Assembly: GCA_963705885.1 (NCBI GenBank)
Contig: OY970120.1
Span: 1,550,001 to 1,614,000, forward strand
Length of the DNA: 64,000 bases
Reading direction: 5' to 3'
DNA from: MFD01275-c22 sp963705885
GTDB taxonomy: Bacteria; Actinomycetota; Actinomycetes; JACCUZ01
The notes under the pieces are model-generated. The model saw only the letters and a list, made by a program, of their open reading frames with translations. It had not been told where the DNA came from and did not search any database. This document shows positions 53,593 through 61,883 of the stretch, in pieces (the stretch's first letter is position 1; each line of letters opens with the position of its first letter). The position numbers and the translations under genes were made by a program.

Positions 53593-54111
53593 GTGACCGG
53601 GATCCCCAGGCGGCTGCTCGGCGACGACGAGGAGGTCGTCCTGGCGATGCGACCGCACTGGAAGGAGATGGTCTGGCCCGTCGTCCTGCTGCTCGTGGTG
53701 AGCCCGGCGACCACCTTCCTCGCCACCGTCGTCCCCGAGAGCAGCTGGCAGACCTGGCTCCGGCTGGCCGTGGTCGCAGTCGGCGTGGTGGTCGTGCTGC
53801 GGTGGGTGGTGTGGCCGTTCCTGCGCTGGCTGACCACCGCGTACGTCGTCACCGACCGCCGGCTGATCACCCGGGCCGGCGTGATCGCCCGGCTGGGACG
53901 GGACATGCCGCTGTCTCGCGTCAACGACGTGACCTTCGAGCACAGCGGGCTGCTCGAGCGCATCCTCGGCTGCGGCACCCTCGTCGTCGAGTCGGCCGGT
54001 GAGCGAGGGCAGCTGGTGCTGAGGGACGTGCCGAAGGTCGAAGAGGTGCAGCGCGACGTCTACCGGTTGGCCGAGGACGACGAGGAACGTCGCCGGCATG
54101 GCGAGCTCTGA
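53593..54111 (+). CDS. PH-domain (bPH2/YdbS-like) membrane protein
   Basis: A 172-residue protein: two transmembrane segments (WPVVLLLVVSPATTFLATVV and LAVVAVGVVVVLRWVVWPFL) followed by a bacterial PH domain with YVVTDRRLITRAGVI and PLSRVNDVTFEHSGLLERILGCGTLVVESAG. The function of this family is not known; membrane or envelope quality control has been suggested. GTG 53593 follows CACCAT (53580-53585) by seven bases, leaderless. Its end overlaps the cyclase start by 14 bases. Confidence 0.85.
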   Translation: MTGIPRRLLGDDEEVVLAMRPHWKEMVWPVVLLLVVSPATTFLATVVPESSWQTWLRLAVVAVGVVVVLRWVVWPFLRWLTTAYVVTDRRLITRAGVIARLGRDMPLSRVNDVTFEHSGLLERILGCGTLVVESAGERGQLVLRDVPKVEEVQRDVYRLAEDDEERRRHGEL

Positions 54112-55084
54112 GCGGCCGGCGGTCTCGCCGGAGGCGATCGAGGCGCGCCTGCTCGGCGGGCCGCGTCGCTACCGGCGCGACGAGGTGGCGGAGGCGGCCG
54201 GCGTCCCGGTGGAGTACGCCCGCCGGCTCTGGCGCGCGGTCGGCTTCCCCGACGTCGGCGACGTCGCCGTGGCGTTCACCGACGAGGACCTGGCCGCGCT
54301 GCGGCGGCTGCTGCGGCTGGTGAACGGCGGCGTGCTCGACGACGAGCTCGCCGTGAGCGTCACCCGGGCGATGGGGCACAACGCGGCCCGGCTGGCGGAG
54401 TGGCTCGTCGACGCCATGGTCGAGCACCTCGTCGACGAGCAGGGGAGCACGGTGGAGGAGGCGACACGGGTCGCGGCCGAGACCGTCACCGAGCACCTCG
54501 ACGACCTCGAGTCCCTGCTGGTGTTCGTGTGGCGCCGGCAGCTGGCCGCCGTCGCCGGCCGCGCGCTGGCCGGCGCGGCGCGCGAGACCGTCACCGGCCG
54601 GCTCTCCGTCGGGTTCGCCGACCTCGTCTCCTACACCCGGCTGTCCCAGAAGCTCGAGGAGCGCGAGCTGGCAGCGCTCGTCGACCGCTTCGGCCGGCGC
54701 TCCGCGGACGTGATCGCCGGTGCGCACGGGCGCCTGGTCAAGACGGTCGGTGACGAGGTGCTCTTCGTCGCCGACGACGCCGCCGACGCCGCGCTGATCG
54801 GCCTCGAGCTCGCCGAGGTCATGGCCGAGGACCCTGACCTGCCCGACGTCCGGGTGGGGATCGCGACGGGCACGGTGCTCACGCGCATGGGCGACGTCTT
54901 CGGCCGGACCGTCAACCTGGCCAGTCGTCTCACGGCGCTCGCCGCCCCCGGCTCGGTGCTGGTCGACTCCGACACCGCGCAGGCGCTCGACGGGCACCCG
55001 GCCTTCGCGCTGGACGTGCAGCGCACGCGGGCGGTGCGGGGGATGGGCCTGGTGCGTCCCGGGGTCGTGCGGCGCACGCGTTAG
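54098..55084 (+). CDS. class III adenylate/guanylate cyclase with N-terminal regulatory domain
   Basis: A 328-residue soluble cyclase. The N-terminal 160 residues are helical and begin like a winged helix (YRRDEVAEAAGVPVEYARRLWRAVGF); this resembles the pH-sensing regulatory domain of Mycobacterium Rv1264. The catalytic domain has the metal Asp in VGFADLVSYT, the second metal Asp and the purine-contact Lys in LVKTVGDEVLF, and transition-state residues in GRTVNLASRLT. All required residues look intact. It is coupled to the PH-domain gene. The stop codon at 55082-55084 lies in the first unit of a 23-base tandem repeat. Confidence 0.88.
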   Translation: MASSERPAVSPEAIEARLLGGPRRYRRDEVAEAAGVPVEYARRLWRAVGFPDVGDVAVAFTDEDLAALRRLLRLVNGGVLDDELAVSVTRAMGHNAARLAEWLVDAMVEHLVDEQGSTVEEATRVAAETVTEHLDDLESLLVFVWRRQLAAVAGRALAGAARETVTGRLSVGFADLVSYTRLSQKLEERELAALVDRFGRRSADVIAGAHGRLVKTVGDEVLFVADDAADAALIGLELAEVMAEDPDLPDVRVGIATGTVLTRMGDVFGRTVNLASRLTALAAPGSVLVDSDTAQALDGHPAFALDVQRTRAVRGMGLVRPGVVRRTR

Positions 55085-55176
55085 AGGTCGTGCGGCGCAC
55101 GCGTTAGAGGTCGTGCGGCGCACGCGTTAGAGGTCGAGCGGCGCACGCGTTAGAGGTCGTGCGGCGCACGCGTTAG
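55063..55176. repeat. five-unit 23-base tandem repeat spanning a stop codon and a promoter
   Basis: Five 23-base units starting at 55063, 55086, 55109, 55132 and 55155, each GTCGTGCGGCGCACGCG followed by TTAG. Unit 4 has T to A in GTCG(A)GCGG. The first unit encodes the last residues and TAG stop of the cyclase. In the fifth the TTAG continues into TAGCCT, the -10 of the enoyl-CoA hydratase. This looks like slippage duplication of the cyclase 3' end. Confidence 0.95.
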
Positions 55177-55179
55177 CCT
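55174..55179 (+). promoter_or_regulatory. -10 element of the enoyl-CoA hydratase gene
   Basis: TAGCCT, eight bases before GTG 55188, formed at the boundary of the 23-base repeat array. Confidence 0.5.
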
Positions 55180-55187
55180 CGGCCACC

Positions 55188-56003
55188 GTGAGCGCGAACC
55201 GGTTCGGCGACTACGAGCACGTGACCCTGACCCCGCACGACGACAGGGGCCACGTCGTCGAGCTGGTCCTGGACCGGGCCTCCGCGCACAACGCGCTGTC
55301 GACGGCCATGGCCCGTGACGTCGCGTCGGCGACGGCGGCCCTGGCGGGCGACGCGGACGTACGCGCCGTCGTCGTGTCGTCCGCGTCGGAGAAGGCCTTC
55401 TGCGTGGGGGCGGACCTCAAGGAGCGCAACGCGTTCAGCGACGCCGACCTGCTGGCTCAGCGGCCGCACTTCCGGGCGTGCTTCGGCGGCATCCTCGACC
55501 TGCCCGTCCCGGCGGTCGCGGCCGTGCACGGGTTCGCCCTCGGCGGCGGGCTCGAGCTGGCCCTGTCGTGCGACCTGGTCGTGGCCGACGAGACGGCAGT
55601 GCTGGGCCTGCCGGAGGTCACGGTGGGGGTCATCCCCGGCGGCGGCGGGACGCAGCTGCTGACCCGGCGGCTCGGTGCGTCGCGGGCCGCCGACCTCGTG
55701 TTCACGGGGCGGCGGCTGGACGTCGCCGAGGCCGAGCGCATCGGGCTCGTCGACCGTCGGGTGCCGGCGGGCACGGACCGGGCCGAGGCGCTCGGGCTGG
55801 CGGCGACGATCGCCGCGAACTCGCCCGTGGGAGTGCGCAACGCCAAGAGGGCGTTGCGACGGGGGAGTGACGTGGACCTGGCGACGGGGCTCGACGTCGA
55901 GGACGGGGCCTGGCGGGCCACGGCCTTCTCGGGCGACCGGGCCGAGGGCGTCGCGGCCTTCAACGAGAAGCGGCGACCCGACTGGCCGGGGGTGGACGGA
56001 TGA
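55188..56003 (+). CDS. enoyl-CoA hydratase/isomerase family protein
   Basis: A 271-residue crotonase-fold enzyme that probably hydrates a 2-enoyl-CoA. The oxyanion loop AFCVGADLKERN, the first catalytic Glu in GGGLELALSCDL and the second in GLPEVTVGVIPGGGGTQ are all present, so hydratase chemistry is expected. The trimerisation tail ends EKRRPDW. GTG 55188 behind TAGCCT is leaderless. It overlaps the HMG-CoA lyase-like gene (ATGA), suggesting a branched-chain/leucine degradation step such as methylglutaconyl-CoA hydration. Confidence 0.9.
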   Translation: MSANRFGDYEHVTLTPHDDRGHVVELVLDRASAHNALSTAMARDVASATAALAGDADVRAVVVSSASEKAFCVGADLKERNAFSDADLLAQRPHFRACFGGILDLPVPAVAAVHGFALGGGLELALSCDLVVADETAVLGLPEVTVGVIPGGGGTQLLTRRLGASRAADLVFTGRRLDVAEAERIGLVDRRVPAGTDRAEALGLAATIAANSPVGVRNAKRALRRGSDVDLATGLDVEDGAWRATAFSGDRAEGVAAFNEKRRPDWPGVDG

Positions 56004-56920
56004 GTGACCTGCCGGAGCGGCTCTCGCTGCGCGAGGTCGGCCCGCGCGACGGGCTGCAGAACGAGGACCCGGTCCCGACCGCGGGCAAGGTGGCGCTGAT
56101 CGAGGCCCTGTCGCGCACCGGGGTCGGGCGCATCGAGGCCGTGTCCTTCGTGCACCCCCGCGCCATCCCCCAGATGGCCGACGCGGCAGAGGTCTGGGCG
56201 GCCGTGACGCCGGCCCCGGGGGTCCGCTACTCGGCGCTCGTGCCCAACCTCAAGGGCGCCGAGCGGGCGCTGGGCGCGGGGTTCACCGAGATCGAGGTCG
56301 TCGTCTCGGCGTCGGACACCCACAACCGCAAGAACCTCAACCGCTCGACCGACGAGTCGCTCGACGACATCGCCGCGATCATGGACCTGGTGCACGCCCG
56401 GGGGGCCACCTGCCAGGTGATCGTGTCGACCGCATGGGGCTGCCCGTACGAGGGCGAGGTCCCGGTCGAGAGGGTGCTCTCGGTCGCGGGCCGGGCGCTG
56501 CGCGACGGCGCCGACACCCTCTCGTACGGCGACACGACCGGCATGGCCACGCCGTCGCGCGTGACCCGCCTGGTCAGCGAGACGCGGTCGGCCCACCCCG
56601 ACGCCGGGCTCAACCTGCACTTCCACAACACCCGCGGCACGGGTCTGGCCAACGTGCTGGCTGCCCTGCAGCTGGGCGTGAGCGACTTCGACGCCTCGGT
56701 GGGCGGGCTGGGCGGGTGCCCCTACGCACCGGGCGCCACCGGCAACATCGCCACGGAGGAGCTCGTGCACATGGTCGAGGACATGGGCGTCGCGACCGGC
56801 GTCGACCTCGAGGCGATGATCGACGCCGCGGGCGAGGCCGAGCGCCTCGTCGGGCGCACGCTCCCGTCGCAGGTGCTGCGGGCCGGGCCCCGCACGCGCA
56901 CCATCGACGCGGTCACCTGA
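56000..56920 (+). CDS. hydroxymethylglutaryl-CoA lyase
   Basis: A 306-residue TIM-barrel lyase that cleaves HMG-CoA to acetyl-CoA and acetoacetate. N-terminal REVGPRDGLQNE (metal Asp and catalytic Arg), SVSASDTHNRKNLN-like VVVSASDTHN, LHFHNTRG (metal His pair) and the flexible-loop GLGGCPYAPGATGN with Cys240. ATG 56000 overlaps the enoyl-CoA hydratase stop. With the hydratase and the carboxylase beta subunit at 58773 it suggests a leucine or isovalerate degradation set, though a biotinylated partner for that carboxylase is only found at 43427. Confidence 0.93.
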   Translation: MSDLPERLSLREVGPRDGLQNEDPVPTAGKVALIEALSRTGVGRIEAVSFVHPRAIPQMADAAEVWAAVTPAPGVRYSALVPNLKGAERALGAGFTEIEVVVSASDTHNRKNLNRSTDESLDDIAAIMDLVHARGATCQVIVSTAWGCPYEGEVPVERVLSVAGRALRDGADTLSYGDTTGMATPSRVTRLVSETRSAHPDAGLNLHFHNTRGTGLANVLAALQLGVSDFDASVGGLGGCPYAPGATGNIATEELVHMVEDMGVATGVDLEAMIDAAGEAERLVGRTLPSQVLRAGPRTRTIDAVT

Positions 56921-57048
56921 CGCGCCCGATCCGCGCGGTCCGCACGGGTCTGGGTGGTGGGGACGAGACTGGTCCCGATGGTCCGATCGGTGGGCTGATC
57001 GCCCGGTTTCGCCCCCACGGAGGCCCCGGATGCGTCATCTTCGATTGC

Positions 57049-58689
57049 GTGTCCCAGACAGGCGACGACGCGACGCGTCTGCGGGCGCTCCTGGACATCG
57101 CCAAGGTGATCGGCGCCAGCCGCACCGAGGACCTGGTCGAGGCGCTCGCGGAGTCGGCTCGGCGTGCCCTGGACGCCGCGTCGCTGTCGATCTCGCGCTG
57201 GGACCGCGAGCGCGGGGTCCTCACGACGATGGTCAACGTCGGGATGCTCGCGCCCGGGGAGGTGCGCTTCCCCGCCGACGAGACCGTCGCGCTGGCGGCC
57301 TGGCCCGAGGTGGGCGGGCTGGTCCAGGGCCGCATGTCCTTCGTCACCGGGCTCGACGACGGGACCCCCGAGGGCGACCACCTGGCCGAGCTCGGGAAGA
57401 CCTCGGGGCTCTCGGCGCCGATCCTGGTCGAGGCGCGGGTCTGGGGCTCGCTCTGGGCCGCCCGGGCCGAGGGGCAGCCGGCCTACACCGGGGAGGACCT
57501 CGACTTCGCCGAGGCCGTCGCCACGCAGGTGGCGGCCGGCGTGGTGCAGGCCGATCACATGGCGCGCATCGAACGGCTGGCCTTCACCGACCCGCTGACC
57601 GGTCTCGCCAACCGCCGGGCGGTCGACGAGCGGCTGGACGCCGCGTTGGAGCGTCACCGGTCGACCGGCAGCACGGTCACGATCGTGCTGGCCGACATCA
57701 ACCGGCTCAAGCAGGTGAACGACACCTTCGGTCACGAGGCCGGCGACCGTCTGATCGTCTCGGTCGCCGAGGCCGTGAGCCGCGCCAGCGGACTCGCCGA
57801 GCACAGCCTGGCCGCCCGCATCGGCGGCGACGAGTTCTGCGTCGTCGTGGACGGCGAGCCGCTGTCGGTGTCCGTGCAGGTCGCCGAGGAGCTGTGCCGC
57901 CTCGTCGACAACCAGCCGATGAGCACGGGGATCTCCTGCGGCGTCGCCTCCACCGAGGTGCTGGCCGCCACCGTCGACAACGCCACCCGACTGTTCCGGC
58001 TCGCCGACGCCGCGCAGTACCGCGCGAAGCGCGCCGCGTCCCGTCGCCCGGTCGTGGCCGGCCGGTCGGTGCCCGACGACCCCGGGGAGGCACCCGCCGA
58101 CCGGCGCGCCCGCCGCGGCCGGCTGAGCACCGACGTCCCCGCGGCGCTGGAGTCCGGCCTCGCCGCGCTGGACGAGCTGGGGCGGGCTGACGTGCGGCAG
58201 CGGCTCGAGCTGGTCGCCGACCACCTTCGCGACCTGCTCGACGCGGCAGGCTGGTGGATCTCGCACGTCGCGGCCGGCGAGGACCGGCTGGTCACGCTGG
58301 GCACCTCCGTGCAACGCCTCGCCCACACGGTCGACGGACGTGCGGAGGACTACGCGGACGTCGGTGCGGTGTTCGACCTGCGCGACTACCCCGTCACCCG
58401 GCGGGCCATCGACGAGGCCGGGTCCTTCTTCGTCGAGACAGGCATGCCCGGCAACGACCCGGCCGAGGAGGCCACCCTGGCCACCGCGGGCTACCTCGCG
58501 GTTCTCGGCGCCGGCGGCTCGGACGCCGGGGGCGGCTGGCTCGTGGAGGTCTACGCCGACACGATCAGCCTGCCGATGGGGACGTTCGAGCCGGTGCTAC
58601 GAGCCCTCGTCGCCGTCGCCGTGGCCGGTGCCGTCCGCGAGGCCGCGGGCGTCCGCCTACCTCCGGCACGTGCGGCAGAGCGCCTGTAG
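57049..58689 (+). CDS. GAF-GGDEF diguanylate cyclase with extra C-terminal sensory domain
   Basis: A 546-residue soluble protein. A GAF-like domain (about residues 15-170, LLDIAKVIGASRTEDLVEAL to ATQVAAGVVQADHM), then a GGDEF domain with FTDPLTGLANRRAVDERL, an intact GGDEF at 259-263 and IVLADINRLKQVNDTFGHEAGD. A second GAF-like region (about 370-535) follows. The product-inhibition I-site RxxD is missing before GGDEF. It should synthesise cyclic di-GMP if the first-half residues are functional. GTG 57049 follows CATCTT (57036-57041) by seven bases. No EAL partner is nearby. Confidence 0.85.
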   Translation: MSQTGDDATRLRALLDIAKVIGASRTEDLVEALAESARRALDAASLSISRWDRERGVLTTMVNVGMLAPGEVRFPADETVALAAWPEVGGLVQGRMSFVTGLDDGTPEGDHLAELGKTSGLSAPILVEARVWGSLWAARAEGQPAYTGEDLDFAEAVATQVAAGVVQADHMARIERLAFTDPLTGLANRRAVDERLDAALERHRSTGSTVTIVLADINRLKQVNDTFGHEAGDRLIVSVAEAVSRASGLAEHSLAARIGGDEFCVVVDGEPLSVSVQVAEELCRLVDNQPMSTGISCGVASTEVLAATVDNATRLFRLADAAQYRAKRAASRRPVVAGRSVPDDPGEAPADRRARRGRLSTDVPAALESGLAALDELGRADVRQRLELVADHLRDLLDAAGWWISHVAAGEDRLVTLGTSVQRLAHTVDGRAEDYADVGAVFDLRDYPVTRRAIDEAGSFFVETGMPGNDPAEEATLATAGYLAVLGAGGSDAGGGWLVEVYADTISLPMGTFEPVLRALVAVAVAGAVREAAGVRLPPARAAERL

Positions 58690-58772
58690 CCGCCACGCCC
58701 CGTCGCGACCACCGACCGTTAGGCTCGCCGCGTCCCGACCCCGCGCCAGCCCGCCATGAGGTGAGTCCCGCC

Positions 58773-60335
58773 GTGTCCCCGGTGCAGACCCAGGAGCACA
58801 ACCCCATCCCCGAGCACCCGCCGGTGCCCGAGCTGCGCGCCCGGGTCGAGCGGGGAGGCGCGGCGAAGTACCACGAGTCCAACGCGGCCAAGGGGAAGCT
58901 CTTCGCCCGTGAGCGGGTCCGGCTCCTCGTCGACGAGGGGTCCTTCGTCGAGGACGGCGCCTTCGCCAACGTGGCCGCCGCCGACCTCCCCGCGGACGGC
59001 GTGGTGACGGGCAGTGCCACCGTGGACGGGCGGCCGGTCTGCCTGATGGCCAACGACTCCACGGTCAAGGCCGGGTCGTGGGGGGCGCGGACGGTCGAGA
59101 AGATCATCCGCATCATCGAGACGGCCTACCGCACCGGCGTGCCGATGGTCTACCTCGTCGACTCCGCGGGCGCCCGCATCACCGACCAGATCGACCTCTT
59201 CCCCGGCCGCCGGGGCGCCGGCAAGATCTTCTGGAACCAGGTCCGGGCCAGCGGCTCGATCCCCCAGGTCTGCGCCCTGTTCGGCCCTTCGGCGGCGGGG
59301 GGCGCCTACATCCCCGCCTTCTGCGACGTCGTCGTCATGGTCGAGGGCAACGCCTCGATGTACCTCGGCTCCGACCGCATGGTCGAGATGGTCACCGGCG
59401 AGAAGACCACCCTGGAGGAGATGGGCGGGGCGCGGGTGCACTGCGCCGAGTCCGGCGTGGGGCACTTCCTCGTGAAGACCGAGCAGGACGCGCTGGAGAC
59501 GGTCCGCTCCTACCTGTCCTACCTCCCGTCGAGCTGGGAGGGCGAGCCGCCCGGCGCGGCGCCGGTCGACCCGCCCTCGTCGATCGACGTGACCACCCTC
59601 GTCCCCGACAGTGAGCGGCAGGCCTTCGACATGCGCCGCTACACGAAGGGGCTGCTCGACGAGGGGTCGTTCCTCGAGATACACGCGCTGTGGGCCCGCG
59701 AGGTCACGGTCGGCTTCGGGCGCCTCGACGGCGAGGTCGTCGGGGTCGTGGGCAACAACTCGATGTTCAAGGGCGGCGTCCTGTTCGTGGACTCCGCCGA
59801 CAAGGCCGCGCGCTTCGTGCAGCTGTGCGACGCGTTCAACGTGCCGCTGCTGTTCCTCTCCGACGTTCCCGGCTTCATGGTCGGCTCCGCCGTGGAGAAG
59901 CAGGGCATCATCCGTCACGGCGCCAAGATGATCACCGCGATCTCGGAGGCGACGGTGCCGAAGATCTGCGTCGTCGTGCGCAAGGCCTACGGCGCGGGGC
60001 TCTACGCCATGGCCGGCCCCGGCTTCGAGCCCGACGCGACGATCGCGCTGCCGACGGCCAAGATCGCGGTCATGGGCGCCGAGGCGGCGGTGAACGCCGT
60101 CTACGCCAACAAGATCGCCGCGATCGAGGACGAGGACGAGCGCGCCGCCTTCGTGGCCGGCAAGCGACGCGAGTACGACGAGGACATCGACGTCGTACGC
60201 CTGGCCAGCGAGCTGGTCGTCGACGACGTCGTGACGCCCGACCGGCTGCGCGCCGAGCTGGTGCGCCGCTACCGCACCTACCGGGGGAAGGACCGCTCCT
60301 TCTCGCGGCGGCGGCACGGCGTCACCCCCGTCTGA
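58773..60335 (+). CDS. acyl-CoA carboxylase beta subunit, second paralogue
   Basis: A 520-residue carboxyltransferase clearly diverged from the one at 49588-51213. Motifs: LVDSAGARITDQIDLFPGRRGAGKIFWNQ, GPSAAGGAYIPAFCDVVVMV and, in the second half, KAYGAGLYAMAGPGFEPD. The usual substrate Asp is replaced, so the acyl-CoA accepted probably differs. Start GTG 58773 has AGGTGAG seven bases upstream; GTG 58761 is possible. It lies downstream of HMG-CoA lyase and the GGDEF gene. A methylcrotonyl-CoA or other branched-chain role is inferred from that context only. Confidence 0.88.
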   Translation: MSPVQTQEHNPIPEHPPVPELRARVERGGAAKYHESNAAKGKLFARERVRLLVDEGSFVEDGAFANVAAADLPADGVVTGSATVDGRPVCLMANDSTVKAGSWGARTVEKIIRIIETAYRTGVPMVYLVDSAGARITDQIDLFPGRRGAGKIFWNQVRASGSIPQVCALFGPSAAGGAYIPAFCDVVVMVEGNASMYLGSDRMVEMVTGEKTTLEEMGGARVHCAESGVGHFLVKTEQDALETVRSYLSYLPSSWEGEPPGAAPVDPPSSIDVTTLVPDSERQAFDMRRYTKGLLDEGSFLEIHALWAREVTVGFGRLDGEVVGVVGNNSMFKGGVLFVDSADKAARFVQLCDAFNVPLLFLSDVPGFMVGSAVEKQGIIRHGAKMITAISEATVPKICVVVRKAYGAGLYAMAGPGFEPDATIALPTAKIAVMGAEAAVNAVYANKIAAIEDEDERAAFVAGKRREYDEDIDVVRLASELVVDDVVTPDRLRAELVRRYRTYRGKDRSFSRRRHGVTPV

Positions 60336-60350
60336 GGCACCGACCCTCGG

Positions 60351-61319
60351 TCAGGCCTCGAACTCGCACCACAGCGGGTAGTGGTCGGAGACGCGGTTGG
60401 CCAGCTGCTGCCGGTCGTCCGCCCGGATCAGCCCGTCGGAGAAGTCGAACATGCCGGCGTTGACGAAGGGCACCGTCATCCGCGCGCGCCCCTCGGGGAA
60501 CCAGGCGATCTGGTCGTAGAAGTGGCGCAGGTTCGGCGGTGCCGACGGGTCGGGGTCGTCGAAGATGGTGCGGGGGACGAGGTTCAGCGCGTCCGGGGCG
60601 CGCAGGCCGGTCGAGGTGAACGCCTGGTGCAGCGGGTCGCCGCTGCGGTCGATGTTGAAGTCACCGAGGGCCAGCAGGTTCTCGCCCCACACGTCGCTGC
60701 TCGCCGACCAGCGCGCGAGCCACTGGGCGATCGCCGTCAGCTCGGGCACCCGGTCCGCGGCCCGGCTGCCGTAGAGCACGTGGAGGGTCACCAGGGTGAC
60801 GCGCCGGCTGCCGCGCTCGAAGCTCACGGCGTACGGCGTCCGGGCGAACTGGTCGGTGAGGCCACCGGGCCGAGCCCCCGACCGGTCCGGCGCCACCACG
60901 AGCTCGCAGGCCAGGCCTGAGGGGCGCACCCTCGTGGTGTCGAACACGAACGCGAGCCGCTCGCTGTTGCCCGGCGAGCCGTCGGTCACGTCGGTGACGA
61001 GGTAGGCCCACGTCCGGCCCAGCAGGTGCATCATCGCCCGGAACGCGGACGCGCTGCGGCGGACCTCCTGAACCGCGACGACGTCGAAGCGACGCACGAT
61101 CTCGGCGATGCACGCGACGTTGCTCAGGTCGCGAAGCGGCCGGTCGCCGCGGACCGACCGCCAGGCCGGGCGCACGCGGTCGAAGACCCGCACGTTCCAC
61201 GTGCCCACGAGCAGGTTGCCGTAGGCCTTGGCGGGCACCACGCGGTCCAGGGCGGCCGAGAGGCCGGCGAGCTCGGACACGACGTCGGCGGGGAACGGGT
61301 CCTCGATGCTGTCTGGCAT
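60351..61319 (-). CDS. endonuclease/exonuclease/phosphatase-family protein
   Basis: A 322-residue EEP-fold protein. Metal and catalytic motifs: NVRVFD, QEVR, HVLYG, GDFNID and a C-terminal SDHYPLW. The family includes DNase I-like nucleases and phosphatases; the substrate cannot be told here. No signal peptide. ATG 61319 with AGGA upstream. It is convergent with the carboxylase beta gene and divergent from the membrane-protein pair. Confidence 0.83.
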   Translation of the reverse strand: MPDSIEDPFPADVVSELAGLSAALDRVVPAKAYGNLLVGTWNVRVFDRVRPAWRSVRGDRPLRDLSNVACIAEIVRRFDVVAVQEVRRSASAFRAMMHLLGRTWAYLVTDVTDGSPGNSERLAFVFDTTRVRPSGLACELVVAPDRSGARPGGLTDQFARTPYAVSFERGSRRVTLVTLHVLYGSRAADRVPELTAIAQWLARWSASSDVWGENLLALGDFNIDRSGDPLHQAFTSTGLRAPDALNLVPRTIFDDPDPSAPPNLRHFYDQIAWFPEGRARMTVPFVNAGMFDFSDGLIRADDRQQLANRVSDHYPLWCEFEA

Positions 61320-61427
61320 GTCCTGCTCCCGGGGCCGGACGGGTCGACCGGTCGACGGTGGACCCCGCCGACCGGCCGGGTCAAGGGCCTGCGCTGGCCC
61401 GACCGGGTGACACGGTCCGCGATCTGA

Positions 61428-61443
61428 GTACCCGTACGGGTAC
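61428..61443. promoter_or_regulatory. 16-base perfect palindrome
   Basis: GTACCCGTACGGGTAC, 32 bases upstream of ATG 61476. Probable operator for a dimeric regulator controlling the downstream membrane-protein genes; the regulator is not in the window. Confidence 0.55.
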
Positions 61444-61475
61444 GGCCGGGCGGTGTCAGGGCCGACTCTTGACCC

Positions 61476-61883
61476 ATGGAACCCACGCTGCTCGCCGGTG
61501 CCGTCGAGTTCAGCCCGCTCGACATCGCGATGATCGTCGCCGTCCTGGCCGCCCTCGCGCTCGTCGTGAGCGCACCAGGGTGGCTCACCCTCGCCGTGGT
61601 CGCGGCGCGGGCGGCGGGCCCGGGCGCCTCCCGGGCGCGCCGCTGGTCGCGCGGGGCCGGCGGTGCCCTGGCCGGCATCGCGGTCAGCGCCGCGGTGTTC
61701 GCGGTCGTCGCCGGCCTGCTCGACCACTTGTTCTCCGCGACGGTCCCGGCCGTGCTGGCTGCCTGGGTCGCGTGCTGGGCGCTGGCCTACGCGGTGCACG
61801 GGAGCGCCGCTGCCCGGCCACCGCTGCCCGCGCAGCCGCCCGGCGTTGCAGGCCGCGGCTCGGAGGAGGGGTGGGGACGATGA
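61476..61883 (+). CDS. small membrane protein
   Basis: 135 residues with about four hydrophobic segments: IAMIVAVLAALALVVSAPGWL, LTLAVVAARAAG, ALAGIAVSAAVFAVVAGLL and VPAVLAAWVACWALAYAV. A short basic region lies in the middle. No family recognised. ATG 61476 has no Shine-Dalgarno and no clear -10 at leaderless spacing, so the start is uncertain. The stop overlaps the next gene (ATGA), implying a joint role. Confidence 0.6.
   Translation: MEPTLLAGAVEFSPLDIAMIVAVLAALALVVSAPGWLTLAVVAARAAGPGASRARRWSRGAGGALAGIAVSAAVFAVVAGLLDHLFSATVPAVLAAWVACWALAYAVHGSAAARPPLPAQPPGVAGRGSEEGWGR

Noticed and set aside
58254..60335. Apparent N-terminal extension of the second carboxylase beta subunit
   Set aside because: The extension runs through the 3' end of the GGDEF gene in another frame and is arginine-rich. 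GTG 58773 has a good Shine-Dalgarno.
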